Part shown: positions 27,456 to 35,356 of the stretch, piece by piece
Numbering within the stretch: the stretch's first letter is position 1
Layout of the letters: every line of letters starts with the position of its first letter
From: Flavobacterium aquidurense
GTDB lineage: Bacteria > Bacteroidota > Bacteroidia > Flavobacteriales > Flavobacteriaceae
Direction of reading: 5' to 3'
Length of the DNA: 64,000 bases
Assembly (NCBI GenBank): GCA_900107365.1
Contig: FNPS01000001.1
Location: forward strand, 992,001 to 1,056,000
Program-made: the position numbers and the translations under genes
Notes under the pieces: model-generated
What the model saw: the letters and a program-made list of their open reading frames with translations, nothing else
Database searches by the model: none
What the model was told of the DNA's origin: nothing

Positions 27456-28244
27456 ATGAGCGAAGAAACGAAACCGTATGCGGTAATAACTGGTGCCAGC
27501 AAAGGCATTGGAAAATCTATTGCTTATGAATTGGCCAAACAGGGTTATCCATTATTACTTGTAGCAAGAAGCGAAGCCGAATTAAAAGCATTATCTGATG
27601 AGCTGAAGGTTAAATACGGCATCAATGCGCCTTTTTTATCAATTGATCTTTCGGTAAATGATGCAGCACAAAAAGTAACCGATTGGATAAAAACGAATAA
27701 CTATCCCGTTGGCTTTTTAGTGAACAATGCCGGTTATGGGGTGTGGGGCGATTTTAGTCAGTCTTCACTAACTGATCAGCTTGGCATGATGCAACTTAAC
27801 ATGAATGTGGTTGTAGAACTTTCATATTTATTGATACCCATACTTTCACAAGAAAAACAAGCCTACATTTTAAATATTTCAAGTACTGCAGCCTATCAGG
27901 CTGTACCAACGCTGGCTGTTTATTCGGCTACAAAGGCTTTTGTTTTATCGTTTACGCGCGCCTTGCGTTTTGAACTCGCCCAGAGTTCAATTTCAGTAAC
28001 CTGCTTTAGTCCGGGTCCGGTTGATACCGGTTTTGCTTCAAGAGCCGGTCTAGATGCTTTTAGCAAAATGGCTGAAAAGTTTAATATGCAACCTGATGAA
28101 GTGGCAAAAATGGCAGTAAAAGCCATGTTCAACAAAAAATCAGAAGTTATTCCGGGGTTTACCAATATCATTTCGGTTTATGCCAATCGCGTACTACCAA
28201 AGGCTTTCATCGAAAAAACAGCCGCTGGGATTTATAAAATTTAA
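27456..28244 (+). CDS. Short-chain dehydrogenase/reductase (DltE/YqjQ-like)
   Basis: 262 residues with TGASKGIG (12-19), VNNAGYG, NISSTAA and YSATKAFV. This is the motif set of the DltE-type SDR group, in which VNNAGYGxxGxF is typical. The C-terminal part (VIPGFTNIISVYANRVLPK) also fits that group. Substrate unknown. Monocistronic, with about 133 bp separating it from hxlR. Confidence 0.88.
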   Translation: MSEETKPYAVITGASKGIGKSIAYELAKQGYPLLLVARSEAELKALSDELKVKYGINAPFLSIDLSVNDAAQKVTDWIKTNNYPVGFLVNNAGYGVWGDFSQSSLTDQLGMMQLNMNVVVELSYLLIPILSQEKQAYILNISSTAAYQAVPTLAVYSATKAFVLSFTRALRFELAQSSISVTCFSPGPVDTGFASRAGLDAFSKMAEKFNMQPDEVAKMAVKAMFNKKSEVIPGFTNIISVYANRVLPKAFIEKTAAGIYKI

Positions 28245-28274
28245 TTTTTTTCAAAAAAAATAAAAAAAAATTCT

Positions 28275-28302
28275 TTGCAAATAAGAAATTATATTACATT
28301 TG
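28275..28302 (+). promoter_or_regulatory. Promoter of the poly-cysteine leader and downstream lipid operon
   Basis: TTG at 28275-28277 and TACATTTG at 28295-28302 with a 17-bp spacer. The predicted transcription start near 28309 lies 30 nt before the leader ORF. Confidence 0.75.
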
Positions 28303-28338
28303 TGTAAATGTCTACTAATTCTATAGAGTATATCTAAT

Positions 28339-28428
28339 ATGAGAAATGAGTTTAATTTTCCTAAAGATCGAATGCACGCCAACAACATGCGAATGTGTTG
28401 CTGTTGTTGCTGTTGCAAATCACTTTAG
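28339..28428 (+). CDS. 29-residue leader ORF with seven consecutive cysteines
   Basis: Starts MRNEFNFPKDRMHANN and ends MRM-Cys7-KSL, then TAG. The seven Cys codons alternate TGT and TGC, so the run is not a simple microsatellite, and the same DNA in another frame reads as Leu codons. It sits between a consensus promoter (start about 28309) and the dioxygenase ATG at 28473. This is the layout of ribosome-mediated attenuation by a charged tRNA, here Cys. It also encodes Arg-Met-Cys like the uORF at 3504. Regulation by cysteine supply is inference; the peptide could instead bind a metal. Confidence 0.65.
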   Translation: MRNEFNFPKDRMHANNMRMCCCCCCCKSL

Positions 28429-28472
28429 ATAAAATTACAAACACTATTATTTCATTTATTAAATATATTATT

Positions 28473-29279
28473 ATGGTATCTTCTTATAAAACTTTTGCCC
28501 TTACTGAGCAATTAACTGCTGAGCAAATCAACTTTTTTAACGAACATGGCTTCATCCATTTCAAAAAATTTATAAATCCGGAAACGGTTTCATCTATCAT
28601 TGATGCCTCCAAACAAGTGGAGCAAAAATGGATTGACAATGACCTTCAAAAAGTAAATGGCGTTCCCATTAAATACGGAAAAGATTTAGATGGCTCTCCA
28701 ATTGTACAACGTTTTGCTTTTATCAATCAGCATCATCAAACCTTAAGCGGACTTTTGCTTGATCCGAGATTCAATAGTTTATTGCCATTGGCAGGCGAGG
28801 GCTCGAGATTAGGTACTGAGGAAAAGGACGGAATGGTTTTCAATCATTATATCAATGGGCCGGAAAGTAAGTTTACCAAAATGGGTTGGCATACAGATGG
28901 TTTGAGAGATATTTTTTATGGTGGAAAATTAAACCCAATGCTTAATGTGGGGATTCATTTAAGTACTTTACAACCTGAAAACGGTGGTCTTAAAATCATT
29001 CCGGGAACTCACAAACAAAGTGTTTATCAAATGCTTTTTCGTAAAAAATACTTTTTAGATAATAAACCCGATCCACAGGAAGTTGCTATCACTCCGGAAG
29101 CTGGTGATTTAACCATTCACGATGGCCGTTTGTGGCACCGAGTGGCAGAATCGACTATCCGTGGTGAAGAAAGCAGAAGAAGGGTCATTTATGTTCCGAT
29201 TATAGCCGGAAAATACGCTCCTAAAGATGAGAACAGTCCAACGGTTTTCTATCAACGTTTTGCAGGTATTGTTAAATAA
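28473..29279 (+). CDS. Phytanoyl-CoA dioxygenase (PhyH) family Fe(II)/2-oxoglutarate oxygenase
   Basis: 268 residues from the ATG at 28473. An in-frame ATG at 28395 exists but would overlap the poly-Cys leader and add a stretch of meaningless leucines, so the later start is chosen. The iron triad is visible: H140 and D142 in GWHTDG, and H222 in TIHDGRLWHRVAE, with an Arg-rich segment RRRVIYVP for 2-oxoglutarate. N-terminal FNEHGFIHFKKFINPE is typical. Family members hydroxylate lipids, phosphonates or small metabolites; the following phosphatidyltransferase suggests a lipid-related substrate. First structural gene behind the poly-Cys leader. Confidence 0.85.
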   Translation: MVSSYKTFALTEQLTAEQINFFNEHGFIHFKKFINPETVSSIIDASKQVEQKWIDNDLQKVNGVPIKYGKDLDGSPIVQRFAFINQHHQTLSGLLLDPRFNSLLPLAGEGSRLGTEEKDGMVFNHYINGPESKFTKMGWHTDGLRDIFYGGKLNPMLNVGIHLSTLQPENGGLKIIPGTHKQSVYQMLFRKKYFLDNKPDPQEVAITPEAGDLTIHDGRLWHRVAESTIRGEESRRRVIYVPIIAGKYAPKDENSPTVFYQRFAGIVK

Positions 29280-29431
29280 TTATGCTAATTGCTCTCGCAT
29301 TTAGCTATCTGGTTAGATCAGGTAAGCTAAAAAGAACCAGCGATTTCTTTAAAAATACGCAAAGAAAAATAAAATTAAAAATTATAAAACTAGAACTGGT
29401 TTAAGGCTATCTGGCTTAATATTAGCTATAA

Positions 29432-30118
29432 ATGGGGAAAGAAACACAGATTGAAGGGCATAGTGCAATTGTACAAAGAACATTTTCAGACCGTCAGCGA
29501 ACTAATATTTTAAAAAGAGCAGAACAGTTAACGATTGTATTTTTGCTTCCAAAGGTACCTAAATTCATTTCGCCAAACGCACTCACTTTACTAGGGACAT
29601 TGGGTTCTGGACTCGTTTTTTTAGCTTTTGTTTTAGGTACTTATTTCGCCAATTGGTATTTGCTTTTGGGTATTATCGGTTTGGCTATAAACTGGTTAGG
29701 CGATTCTTTAGATGGAAGATTGGCGTATTACAGAAATGTTCCGCGCCGTTGGTATGGTTTTGCACTCGATATTATTGCCGATTGGATTGGTATTGTACTT
29801 ATAGGCTTTGGCTACTACATTTATGCTAAAAATGGCACACAAATAGTAGCCTTTGCCTTTGTTGCCTTGTATGGCTGGTCGATCATCATCAGTCAGTTGC
29901 GCTACAAAATTACTAATGAATACAGTATAGATTCTGGCGCTGTTGGTCCAACAGAACTTCGGTTTATTATTGCATTCATTTTAATTATCGAAGTTTTATT
30001 TCCCGGATCAATTAAATATTTGGCTGGTTTAATCACCATTATATTGCTTGTAATTAATATTATAGACAGCTTAAAGCTTTTAAGATTGGGTGATTTAAAA
30101 GATAAAAACCACAATTGA
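29432..30118 (+). CDS. CDP-alcohol phosphatidyltransferase family membrane enzyme
   Basis: 228 residues, about six membrane helices. It would transfer a phosphatidyl group from CDP-diacylglycerol (or a related donor) to an alcohol at the inner membrane. The motif DxxDGxxA...GxxxDxxxD is present with D91, D94, G95, A98, G109, D113 and D117. The usual Arg after the Ala is Tyr99. The acceptor alcohol (inositol phosphate, glycerol phosphate, other) is not evident. It lies 152 bp after the PhyH gene with no terminator seen, so it probably belongs to the same leader-controlled operon. I recall CDP-alcohol transferases near DUF4833 genes in inositol-lipid clusters of Bacteroidota, but the match is uncertain. 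Confidence 0.82.
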   Translation: MGKETQIEGHSAIVQRTFSDRQRTNILKRAEQLTIVFLLPKVPKFISPNALTLLGTLGSGLVFLAFVLGTYFANWYLLLGIIGLAINWLGDSLDGRLAYYRNVPRRWYGFALDIIADWIGIVLIGFGYYIYAKNGTQIVAFAFVALYGWSIIISQLRYKITNEYSIDSGAVGPTELRFIIAFILIIEVLFPGSIKYLAGLITIILLVINIIDSLKLLRLGDLKDKNHN

Positions 30119-30243
30119 TAAATAACAATTTTTATAATGTCGTATTTTGAAATTAAAATAGCTTAAATAACAAATTGATTTCAATTCCTTATCTGCAATA
30201 TTGGGACTTTTGACTTTAGAACTTTTAAACTTTCGACTTACTT

Positions 30244-30675
30244 ATGTTCAGTAAAAAATCCACTATCACTTTTCTACAGGCACAAGTTGCGGCTTTTTTA
30301 GGCGGCATTACCGATTATGGCTTGATGATTTTATTGACAGAAGTATTCAAATTGCATTTTACCTTTTCTATTTTAATCTCCGGAACCGTTGGCGCCATTA
30401 TCAATTTCAGCATCAATCGATTTTGGGTATTTAAAAATCAATCGGGTTATAGCAGTCCCATCAACAGTCAGCTTTTTAAATTTGCGTTGGTGGTTTTGGG
30501 AAGCATTTCCTTAAAATCATTTGGCACGCTTCTTTTACAAAAATCATTTCAAATCGATTACAGAATCGGAAGATTAATCACGGATAGTTTTGTTTCTTAT
30601 GGCTTTAATTATCCACTGATTAGATATTGGGTTTTTAAGGTCAACGAAAAACAGAATGTAATAGAATCAAATTAA
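30244..30675 (+). CDS. GtrA-like membrane protein
   Basis: 143 residues and four membrane helices (about 10-30, 38-58, 77-97, 110-130), with INFSINRFWVFKNQ and the end FNYPLIRYWVF characteristic of GtrA. Members are thought to flip or help transfer polyprenyl-linked sugars across the inner membrane. Third gene of the PhyH-CDP-alcohol transferase series, suggesting a role in lipid or glycan transfer. It starts 126 bp after the previous gene. Confidence 0.85.
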   Translation: MFSKKSTITFLQAQVAAFLGGITDYGLMILLTEVFKLHFTFSILISGTVGAIINFSINRFWVFKNQSGYSSPINSQLFKFALVVLGSISLKSFGTLLLQKSFQIDYRIGRLITDSFVSYGFNYPLIRYWVFKVNEKQNVIESN

Positions 30676-30699
30676 TTCGTGCAGCTTAAAAAAAGTAAT

Positions 30700-31080
30700 T
30701 TAACACATAGAACATAGGTTGTAGATTCATAAAAAGAATATAAAAAAGAAACTAGTTTCTTAACACATAGTTCCGAAGCCAAATGTCATGAGTTAAGGGA
30801 ATAACTTAAAACTATTTAACGATTTAAGCAAGAAAGTAATTAGAGAAATCCGTTTTTATCAGCGTTTTCGCTTTAGCGAATCAGTAAAATCAGCGTCTAA
30901 TTTTGACGCGGATAAAACAGATTTACTTCGTAAAAATGCGGATAAAAACGGATTTAATTTACAATAATTTTATTTTCGAAAAGCTTAAACTCAGTTTCTA
31001 ACACATAGCCAACTATGTTTTTTGTAAACAAGTGAAACGCCTTTTTTAAGCGCCTCAAATCTATGTTTCTATGTGTTTAA
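30700..31080. repeat. Composite intergenic repeat element
   Basis: The 440-bp gap between GtrA and DUF4833 genes is almost entirely repeat-like. Its ends, TTAACACATAGAACATAG (about 30700) and CTATGTTTCTATGTGTTTAA (31061-31080), are imperfect inverted repeats. More copies of AACACATAG occur at 30762 and 31000. A perfect 15-bp inverted pair AAATCCGTTTTTATC (30846-30860) and its complement (30941-30955) encloses a TTCGC-TTTA-GCGAA hairpin. I recall similar AATCCG/ACACATAG intergenic sequences scattered in Flavobacterium genomes. No ORF. Confidence 0.6.
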
Positions 31081-31116
31081 ATCATTACACCCAATGTTAT
31101 ATAAAAAAATTCGTTT

Positions 31117-31695
31117 ATGAATAAATTACCCTTTAAATATTTAAAAAAAGCACTAATCGTTGTAACGTTCTTAGTCAATATAATTTCCGGAAATCTATTA
31201 GCACAATCCAAAAATCCATCGCCATTACATTTTCCAACGCCGAAAAATATAGATAATATGCTATTTTATATTCAGCGTGACCCCAATACAAACACTGCTA
31301 TTTATGCTATAAACTACCAGGAAAATGGAAAAATAGACAAAAGCAATCCTATAAAAGCCTATTGGATTCGATATGCTGAGCAAGGAGAAAAAAAAGATCT
31401 TAATTATTTACAACGCAAATTTGCCTACGGAATAGAAAGTAAATCCTTAAATAACGACGAGTTTGAGTTTCAATTTGTATCGTATAAAAAGTTACCCTTA
31501 ACTTTGAAAAAGATAGAGTCAGATCAAAAATATCATGTTTTTGTAAATGTAAATCAGAAAAAAATTCAGGTAGAAAAAATATTTGTGCGCATTGAAGGCG
31601 GTTCTTATTGGTTACCCAATGTAAAGTATGCCGAAGTTACCGGAATTGATGCTTCTTCGAATAAAGTAATTACGGAAAGGATGTTGTTAAAATAA
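31117..31695 (+). CDS. DUF4833-domain secreted protein
   Basis: 192 residues. Signal peptide 1-30 (ending LLAQS), then DUF4833 with MLFYIQRDPNTNTAIYAIN, YWIRYAEQGEKKDLNYLQRKFAYG and the end IFVRIEGGSYWLPNVKYAEV. Function not established; beta-rich and likely periplasmic. It follows the PhyH/CDP-alcohol transferase/GtrA genes but is separated from them by a 440-bp repeat-filled gap, so it may be transcribed separately. A copy of its last 17 codons lies at 32641. Confidence 0.8.
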   Translation: MNKLPFKYLKKALIVVTFLVNIISGNLLAQSKNPSPLHFPTPKNIDNMLFYIQRDPNTNTAIYAINYQENGKIDKSNPIKAYWIRYAEQGEKKDLNYLQRKFAYGIESKSLNNDEFEFQFVSYKKLPLTLKKIESDQKYHVFVNVNQKKIQVEKIFVRIEGGSYWLPNVKYAEVTGIDASSNKVITERMLLK

Positions 31696-31744
31696 AATAT
31701 TTATACTAGGATGTGCCAAATTTTAACCTTTCAAATTTGATACT

Positions 31745-31782
31745 AATACAAACCGGCCGAATAAAATCAACAGGTTTGTATT
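31745..31782. terminator. Stem-loop between convergent genes
   Basis: AATACAAACC, an 18-nt loop, GGTTTGTATT: a perfect 10-bp stem, between the ends of two convergent genes. No long T-run, so terminator function is moderate. Confidence 0.5.
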
Positions 31783-31792
31783 TGTAAAGATT

Positions 31793-32212
31793 TTATTTTA
31801 TGTTTTGTATACAAGCGGATTTACCATTCACCATTACATCAACCAGTCCTAAATTTTCATTAAAAGTTGTTCTGACATAACTACCCTTAACGAGAACAAC
31901 GGCACCATAAATTTTTCCACTTTTTTCTGATACAAAATTAAATACTACCCTTTTGTTATCGGGACTAATACTCAGTTCGTAACTTGTAAATTCTGTGTTT
32001 TTTATAGCAAATTCCTGTTTGGTATCAATTATTTTATCACCGACGTAAAAATTGACTACCTTATCACTTAAGCTTATATCAGGATAATATTCATTAACTT
32101 TTTTTAGCAAATCATATTGTGCCGCGCTTGCATTCTCATTTTTTGATGTAATGTTTTGTGAAAATGAAGCTATTGAAAACATAAAACCTAGAATTAAAAT
32201 GTACTTTTTCAT
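31793..32212 (-). CDS. Secreted hypothetical protein
   Basis: 139 residues with a clear signal peptide (MKKYILILGFMFSIASFSQ, 1-19). The mature part is beta-rich, with YPDISLSDKVVNFYVGD and a late Cys in GKSACIQNIK. No family recognised. Monocistronic on the minus strand, facing the DUF4833 gene. Likely periplasmic or cell-surface. Confidence 0.6.
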   Translation of the reverse strand: MKKYILILGFMFSIASFSQNITSKNENASAAQYDLLKKVNEYYPDISLSDKVVNFYVGDKIIDTKQEFAIKNTEFTSYELSISPDNKRVVFNFVSEKSGKIYGAVVLVKGSYVRTTFNENLGLVDVMVNGKSACIQNIK

Positions 32213-32368
32213 AATGCTGATTTTTAATTAGTAAAAACTGGTTTAAATTATGAAGCAATTTACGAATATTATTTTTATAATCAACTATATGACAGATTGT
32301 TATGGTTTGTTTCGGTGATGTAAAAAATGTTCTCCGTTAGCGCTATTATTCATAAAAAGACTAATACC

Positions 32369-32640
32369 CAGCTCTCCGAAGTCTTTCTCATGAAAAGCTG
32401 CGCAAATGTCTCTGACTTTGCGCAATTTTTTTATTCCTTGAAAATTATAAACCTGATAAAAGTCTCCTGACTTTTTACGGTTAGTTCTTATTGTTTTTTC
32501 ACATTCAGAAGAAATATTCTAAAAAAATTAGTTTAAAGTCAGAGACTTTATGAAATCTCTATTCTTTAATTATATTTTGTTAAAATTGCAAAGTCACAGA
32601 CATTTGCACAGCGTAAAAAGAACACTTCGGAGAACGAGGA
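32369..32640. repeat. MITE-like palindromic element (family member 1)
   Basis: About 270 bp whose two halves are imperfect reverse complements. TCTCCGAAGT (32373-32382) pairs with ACTTCGGAGA (32624-32633). Inward, GCAAATGTCTCTGACTTTGC on the left pairs with GCAAAGTCACAGACATTTGC on the right. AAAGTCTCCTGACTTT and AAAGTCAGAGACTTT come next. No transposase and no obvious target duplication. Related copies are at 41745 and 44041. It accounts for most of the gene-free stretch 32213-32773. Confidence 0.65.
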
Positions 32641-32692
32641 GATTGATGCTTCTTCAAATAAAATAATTACGGCAAGGATGTTATTGGAATAG
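32641..32692 (+). pseudogene. Remnant of a second DUF4833 gene (last 16 codons)
   Basis: Encodes IDASSNKIITARMLLE then TAG, nearly identical in DNA and protein to the last codons of the intact gene ending at 31695. It abuts the end of the MITE-like element, so the element may mark the break point. Confidence 0.6.
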
Positions 32693-32773
32693 GACTATAA
32701 ACTTGGATAATGTTTTCTTATCTGCCAGAAATTCTAGTGCTGGTAAAAGACTTGTACTTTAAAAGGTTGTTCC

Positions 32774-33085
32774 TTAAAAATTAATGTTTATAGCAGGGTT
32801 GTCTGTAAAGAACGTAATCCTTATAAAATCTCCAATTTCAATTTTATCATATTCCTTTTTCTCAATTGAAATGTTCTTGTATTTCCCTTCAATCTGCGAA
32901 TAAATTGCTATTTCATAAGTGAGCGTGTCAGATTCATAGCCTTCATTGGTTACAATCTCTTTTTTCACAACTTTCACATTTCCTTCTACCTTTTTTTGCA
33001 ATAGTAATCCCTGTTTTTCTTCTCTGGTTTTAACCATTGCTTTGATGGTAGTAAAAGTCCAAAAGCCAAAAATTATTAACACCAT
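32774..33085 (-). CDS. Small membrane-anchored hypothetical protein
   Basis: 103 residues: one N-terminal membrane helix (MVLIIFGFWTFTTIKAMV) and a beta-rich soluble tail. The open frame continues nine codons upstream (…RHKGFAFL) without another ATG, so the start is not certain and the gene may be 5'-shortened. No family recognised. No promoter element identified. Confidence 0.5.
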   Translation of the reverse strand: MVLIIFGFWTFTTIKAMVKTREEKQGLLLQKKVEGNVKVVKKEIVTNEGYESDTLTYEIAIYSQIEGKYKNISIEKKEYDKIEIGDFIRITFFTDNPAININF

Positions 33086-33274
33086 CAGAAATGCAAATCC
33101 TTTATGTCTGAAATTAAATTAATATTTGCTTTAATCTTGAAAATTAAGCTTAATTTTTATAGAATTTCAATTGAACGTTACATAATTTTCATACGGCTCA
33201 TATTATAATACTATTGTATCATTTACATACTGTAATTATAGTATATTTAACCTTTAATACTAATAAAATATAAA

Positions 33275-33466
33275 ATGCAAGAAGGTACAGTAAAATTTTA
33301 TAATGAAGAAAAAGGCTTTGGTTTTATAACGCCAAAAAATGGAGGAAGTGAAATATTTGTCCATGCTACAGGTTTGACAGAAAGTATTCGTGAAAACGAT
33401 CAGGTACGCTATGAAGTTGCTGATGGAAAAAAAGGCCCTAATGCAGTAAATGTAGTAGTGATTTAA
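33275..33466 (+). CDS. Cold-shock domain protein
   Basis: A 63-residue single OB-fold RNA/ssDNA-binding chaperone. RNP1 is KGFGFI and RNP2 is EIFVHATGL; the family's GTVKFYNEEKGFGFI start is intact. Shorter than E. coli CspA (70) but normal for Flavobacterium. It has an AT-rich leader of unknown length. Confidence 0.95.
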   Translation: MQEGTVKFYNEEKGFGFITPKNGGSEIFVHATGLTESIRENDQVRYEVADGKKGPNAVNVVVI

Positions 33467-33671
33467 TATATTACACTGATGAAAAATTATAAATAACACC
33501 TGTCAACGGCAGCTGTTTTTCAATATCTCTTTTCAGTTTTAATTTCTGCAATAACAGATGTGAAATTATGGACTGAAATGAAAATTTAGAGTTGTCTTTA
33601 ACTACGTCAGCTCACCATTTATTATTTTATTTTTAATACAGCATTTCTCATTTTTTCGATTTTTAAAATGT

Positions 33672-33679
33672 TATATTTG
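33672..33679 (+). promoter_or_regulatory. -7 element of the stressosome operon
   Basis: TATATTTG, 30 bp before the rsbR ATG. No good TTG at -33, so an activator or alternative sigma factor is possible. Confidence 0.5.
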
Positions 33680-33708
33680 TTAAGAGAAAATCACAAAACT
33701 TATACCAC

Positions 33709-34545
33709 ATGCAAAACAATTTCCTATCGGGTTTAAAAGAACACGAAAATAGCTTACTAACAATATGGTCACAACTTCTAATAGAGAGTGGATCAGATGA
33801 TGGCGCAGTAGAAGAAGAAGAATCTAAAGAATTTGCTTCTCTATTTTTAAGTGCATTAGCATCATTGAATGGCAAATTTCAGGATTCACCAGAATTTGAA
33901 AAAGTAGAGGATTTAATTGTTGGTATTTCATCTTCAAGAGGAAAACGAGGATTTTCTCCAAGGGAAAATGCTCAATATTTGACGACTTTCAAACAAGCAT
34001 CTTCACAAATCCTTTCAAAACTGATAAAAGATTCAGAAGAATTATATCAGGCAAATTTACAATTGAATGAGATTCTTGACAATATGACTATTATGACTTT
34101 CGAAGCCTACATGAGAGGAAGAGAAGATGTAATATCAAGACAGGTAGATGAAATCAGCGAAATTTCGACTCCCGTTATTACCGTATGGGATGGTATAGTT
34201 GCTTTACCGATTATTGGAACTTTGGATAGTTCAAGAACGCAGATTGTAATGGAAAATTTGCTACAGCAGATTGTAGATACTGGAAGCTCTATTGCTATTC
34301 TTGATATTTCTGGTGTTCCTGCAGTTGATTCGTTGGTAGCACAGCATCTTATTAAAACTGTAAGTGCTACACGATTAATGGGAGCAGAATGTATTATTAG
34401 CGGTATTCGTCCTGAAATTGCACAGACAGTTGTGCATTTAGGTATTGATCTTACCGGTATTATAACTAAGGCCACCCTTGCAAGTGCTCTTAAAACAGCA
34501 TTTGATATGCTGCAGCTTACTGTTGTTAAAAGAAAATTAGTTTAA
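33709..34545 (+). CDS. rsbR: RsbR-like stressosome scaffold/sensor protein
   Basis: 278 residues: an N-terminal four-helix sensor of the RsbRD type (about 5-130, LLTIWSQLLIES, FSPRENAQYLTTFKQA) and a C-terminal STAS domain (about 155-265). The STAS part follows RsbR closely (LDISGVPAVDSLVAQHLIKT, GIRPEIAQTVVHLGIDL). T171 in GTLDSSR and S208 in VDSLVA fall where the phosphorylated threonines of Bacillus RsbRA are expected; the second is Ser here. First gene of a five-gene operon, 15 bp before rsbS. The N-terminal module differs from the globin-like sensors, so the signal is unknown. Confidence 0.93.
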   Translation: MQNNFLSGLKEHENSLLTIWSQLLIESGSDDGAVEEEESKEFASLFLSALASLNGKFQDSPEFEKVEDLIVGISSSRGKRGFSPRENAQYLTTFKQASSQILSKLIKDSEELYQANLQLNEILDNMTIMTFEAYMRGREDVISRQVDEISEISTPVITVWDGIVALPIIGTLDSSRTQIVMENLLQQIVDTGSSIAILDISGVPAVDSLVAQHLIKTVSATRLMGAECIISGIRPEIAQTVVHLGIDLTGIITKATLASALKTAFDMLQLTVVKRKLV

Positions 34546-34560
34546 GATTTTATAATCGAT

Positions 34561-34959
34561 ATGGAGAGAATTCCTATACTAAAAATGGGTGATTTTCTGC
34601 TTGTTACTATACAAGTAGATTTGTACGACCAACTTGCAGAAAATCTTGAATCGGATTTAATTAACACGATAAGCAAGCACAGTTCAAAAGGAGTGTTAAT
34701 TGATATATCAGCGGTTTCTATAATCGACTCTTTTATGGGGCGGATTCTAGGAAACATCGCTGTGATGTCTAAAATAATGGATGCACAAACAGTAGTTGTA
34801 GGAATGCAGCCTGCTGTTGCTATTACACTTGTTGAACTTGGATTGTCCTTAAACGGAGTTATAAGTGCCCTTAATGTTGAAAGAGGTATGGATCTACTGC
34901 GCTCAAAAATGCACACTAGCGATAATGAAGAGCAGGATTATGACGACGATAACGAATAG
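34561..34959 (+). CDS. rsbS: RsbS-like STAS scaffold protein
   Basis: 132 residues, a single STAS domain. ISAVSIIDSFMGRILG contains S57, the equivalent of the RsbS serine phosphorylated by RsbT. MQPAVAITLVELGL and GVISALNVERGMDLLRS are almost identical to Bacillus RsbS. An acidic tail (NEEQDYDDDNE) extends the C-terminus. Its 3' end overlaps the start of rsbT, consistent with translational coupling. With RsbR it would form the icosahedral stressosome core. Confidence 0.95.
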   Translation: MERIPILKMGDFLLVTIQVDLYDQLAENLESDLINTISKHSSKGVLIDISAVSIIDSFMGRILGNIAVMSKIMDAQTVVVGMQPAVAITLVELGLSLNGVISALNVERGMDLLRSKMHTSDNEEQDYDDDNE

Positions 34960-35356
34960 TAAAGAAGAAGCCCTAATTATAAGAGAACAAGATGTGGTGC
35001 CGTTACGCAACCGCGTAAAAGAGTATGGGGTAAAAATTGGCATGAGCATTTTGAATCAAACCAAATTAATAACGGCAACAAGTGAACTTGTTCGTAATCT
35101 TCTGAAATATGGAGGAGGCGGTAAAGTCATCATTGAATCGGTCAGTAATGGTCGTGATAATGGAGTACGTGTAACTTTTATTGATAACGGACCGGGAATA
35201 GCAGATATAACATTGGCTATGAAAGATGGATACAGTACCGGTAAAAGCTTAGGATTAGGACTTCCAGGTACTAAAAGACTCGTCAATGAATTTGATATTA
35301 AAACAGAACTAGGGAACGGAACCACCGTTACTATAACAAAATGGAAAAATGGATAA
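34940..35356 (+). CDS. rsbT: RsbT-like serine/threonine switch kinase
   Basis: 138 residues of the GHKL anti-sigma-like kinase fold. The N box is LITATSELVRNLLKYGGGG, then DNGPGI and the G2 box GKSLGLGLPGTKRL. It phosphorylates RsbR/RsbS and leaves the stressosome to activate a partner. The start is placed at 34940, 20 nt inside rsbS, because longer in-frame starts (34865, 34925) add sequence that merely reads rsbS in another frame. The stop overlaps the next gene by 8 nt. The usual downstream target RsbU is absent. Confidence 0.93.
   Translation: MTTITNSKEEALIIREQDVVPLRNRVKEYGVKIGMSILNQTKLITATSELVRNLLKYGGGGKVIIESVSNGRDNGVRVTFIDNGPGIADITLAMKDGYSTGKSLGLGLPGTKRLVNEFDIKTELGNGTTVTITKWKNG

Noticed and set aside
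28395..28472. Upstream in-frame start of the PhyH gene giving an N-terminal poly-leucine
   Set aside because: It is the poly-Cys leader read in another frame; the ATG at 28473 gives the normal family N-terminus.
33260..33499. ORF antisense to the cold-shock gene
   Set aside because: Overlaps a clearly conserved protein; Phe/Ile/Tyr-rich shadow composition.
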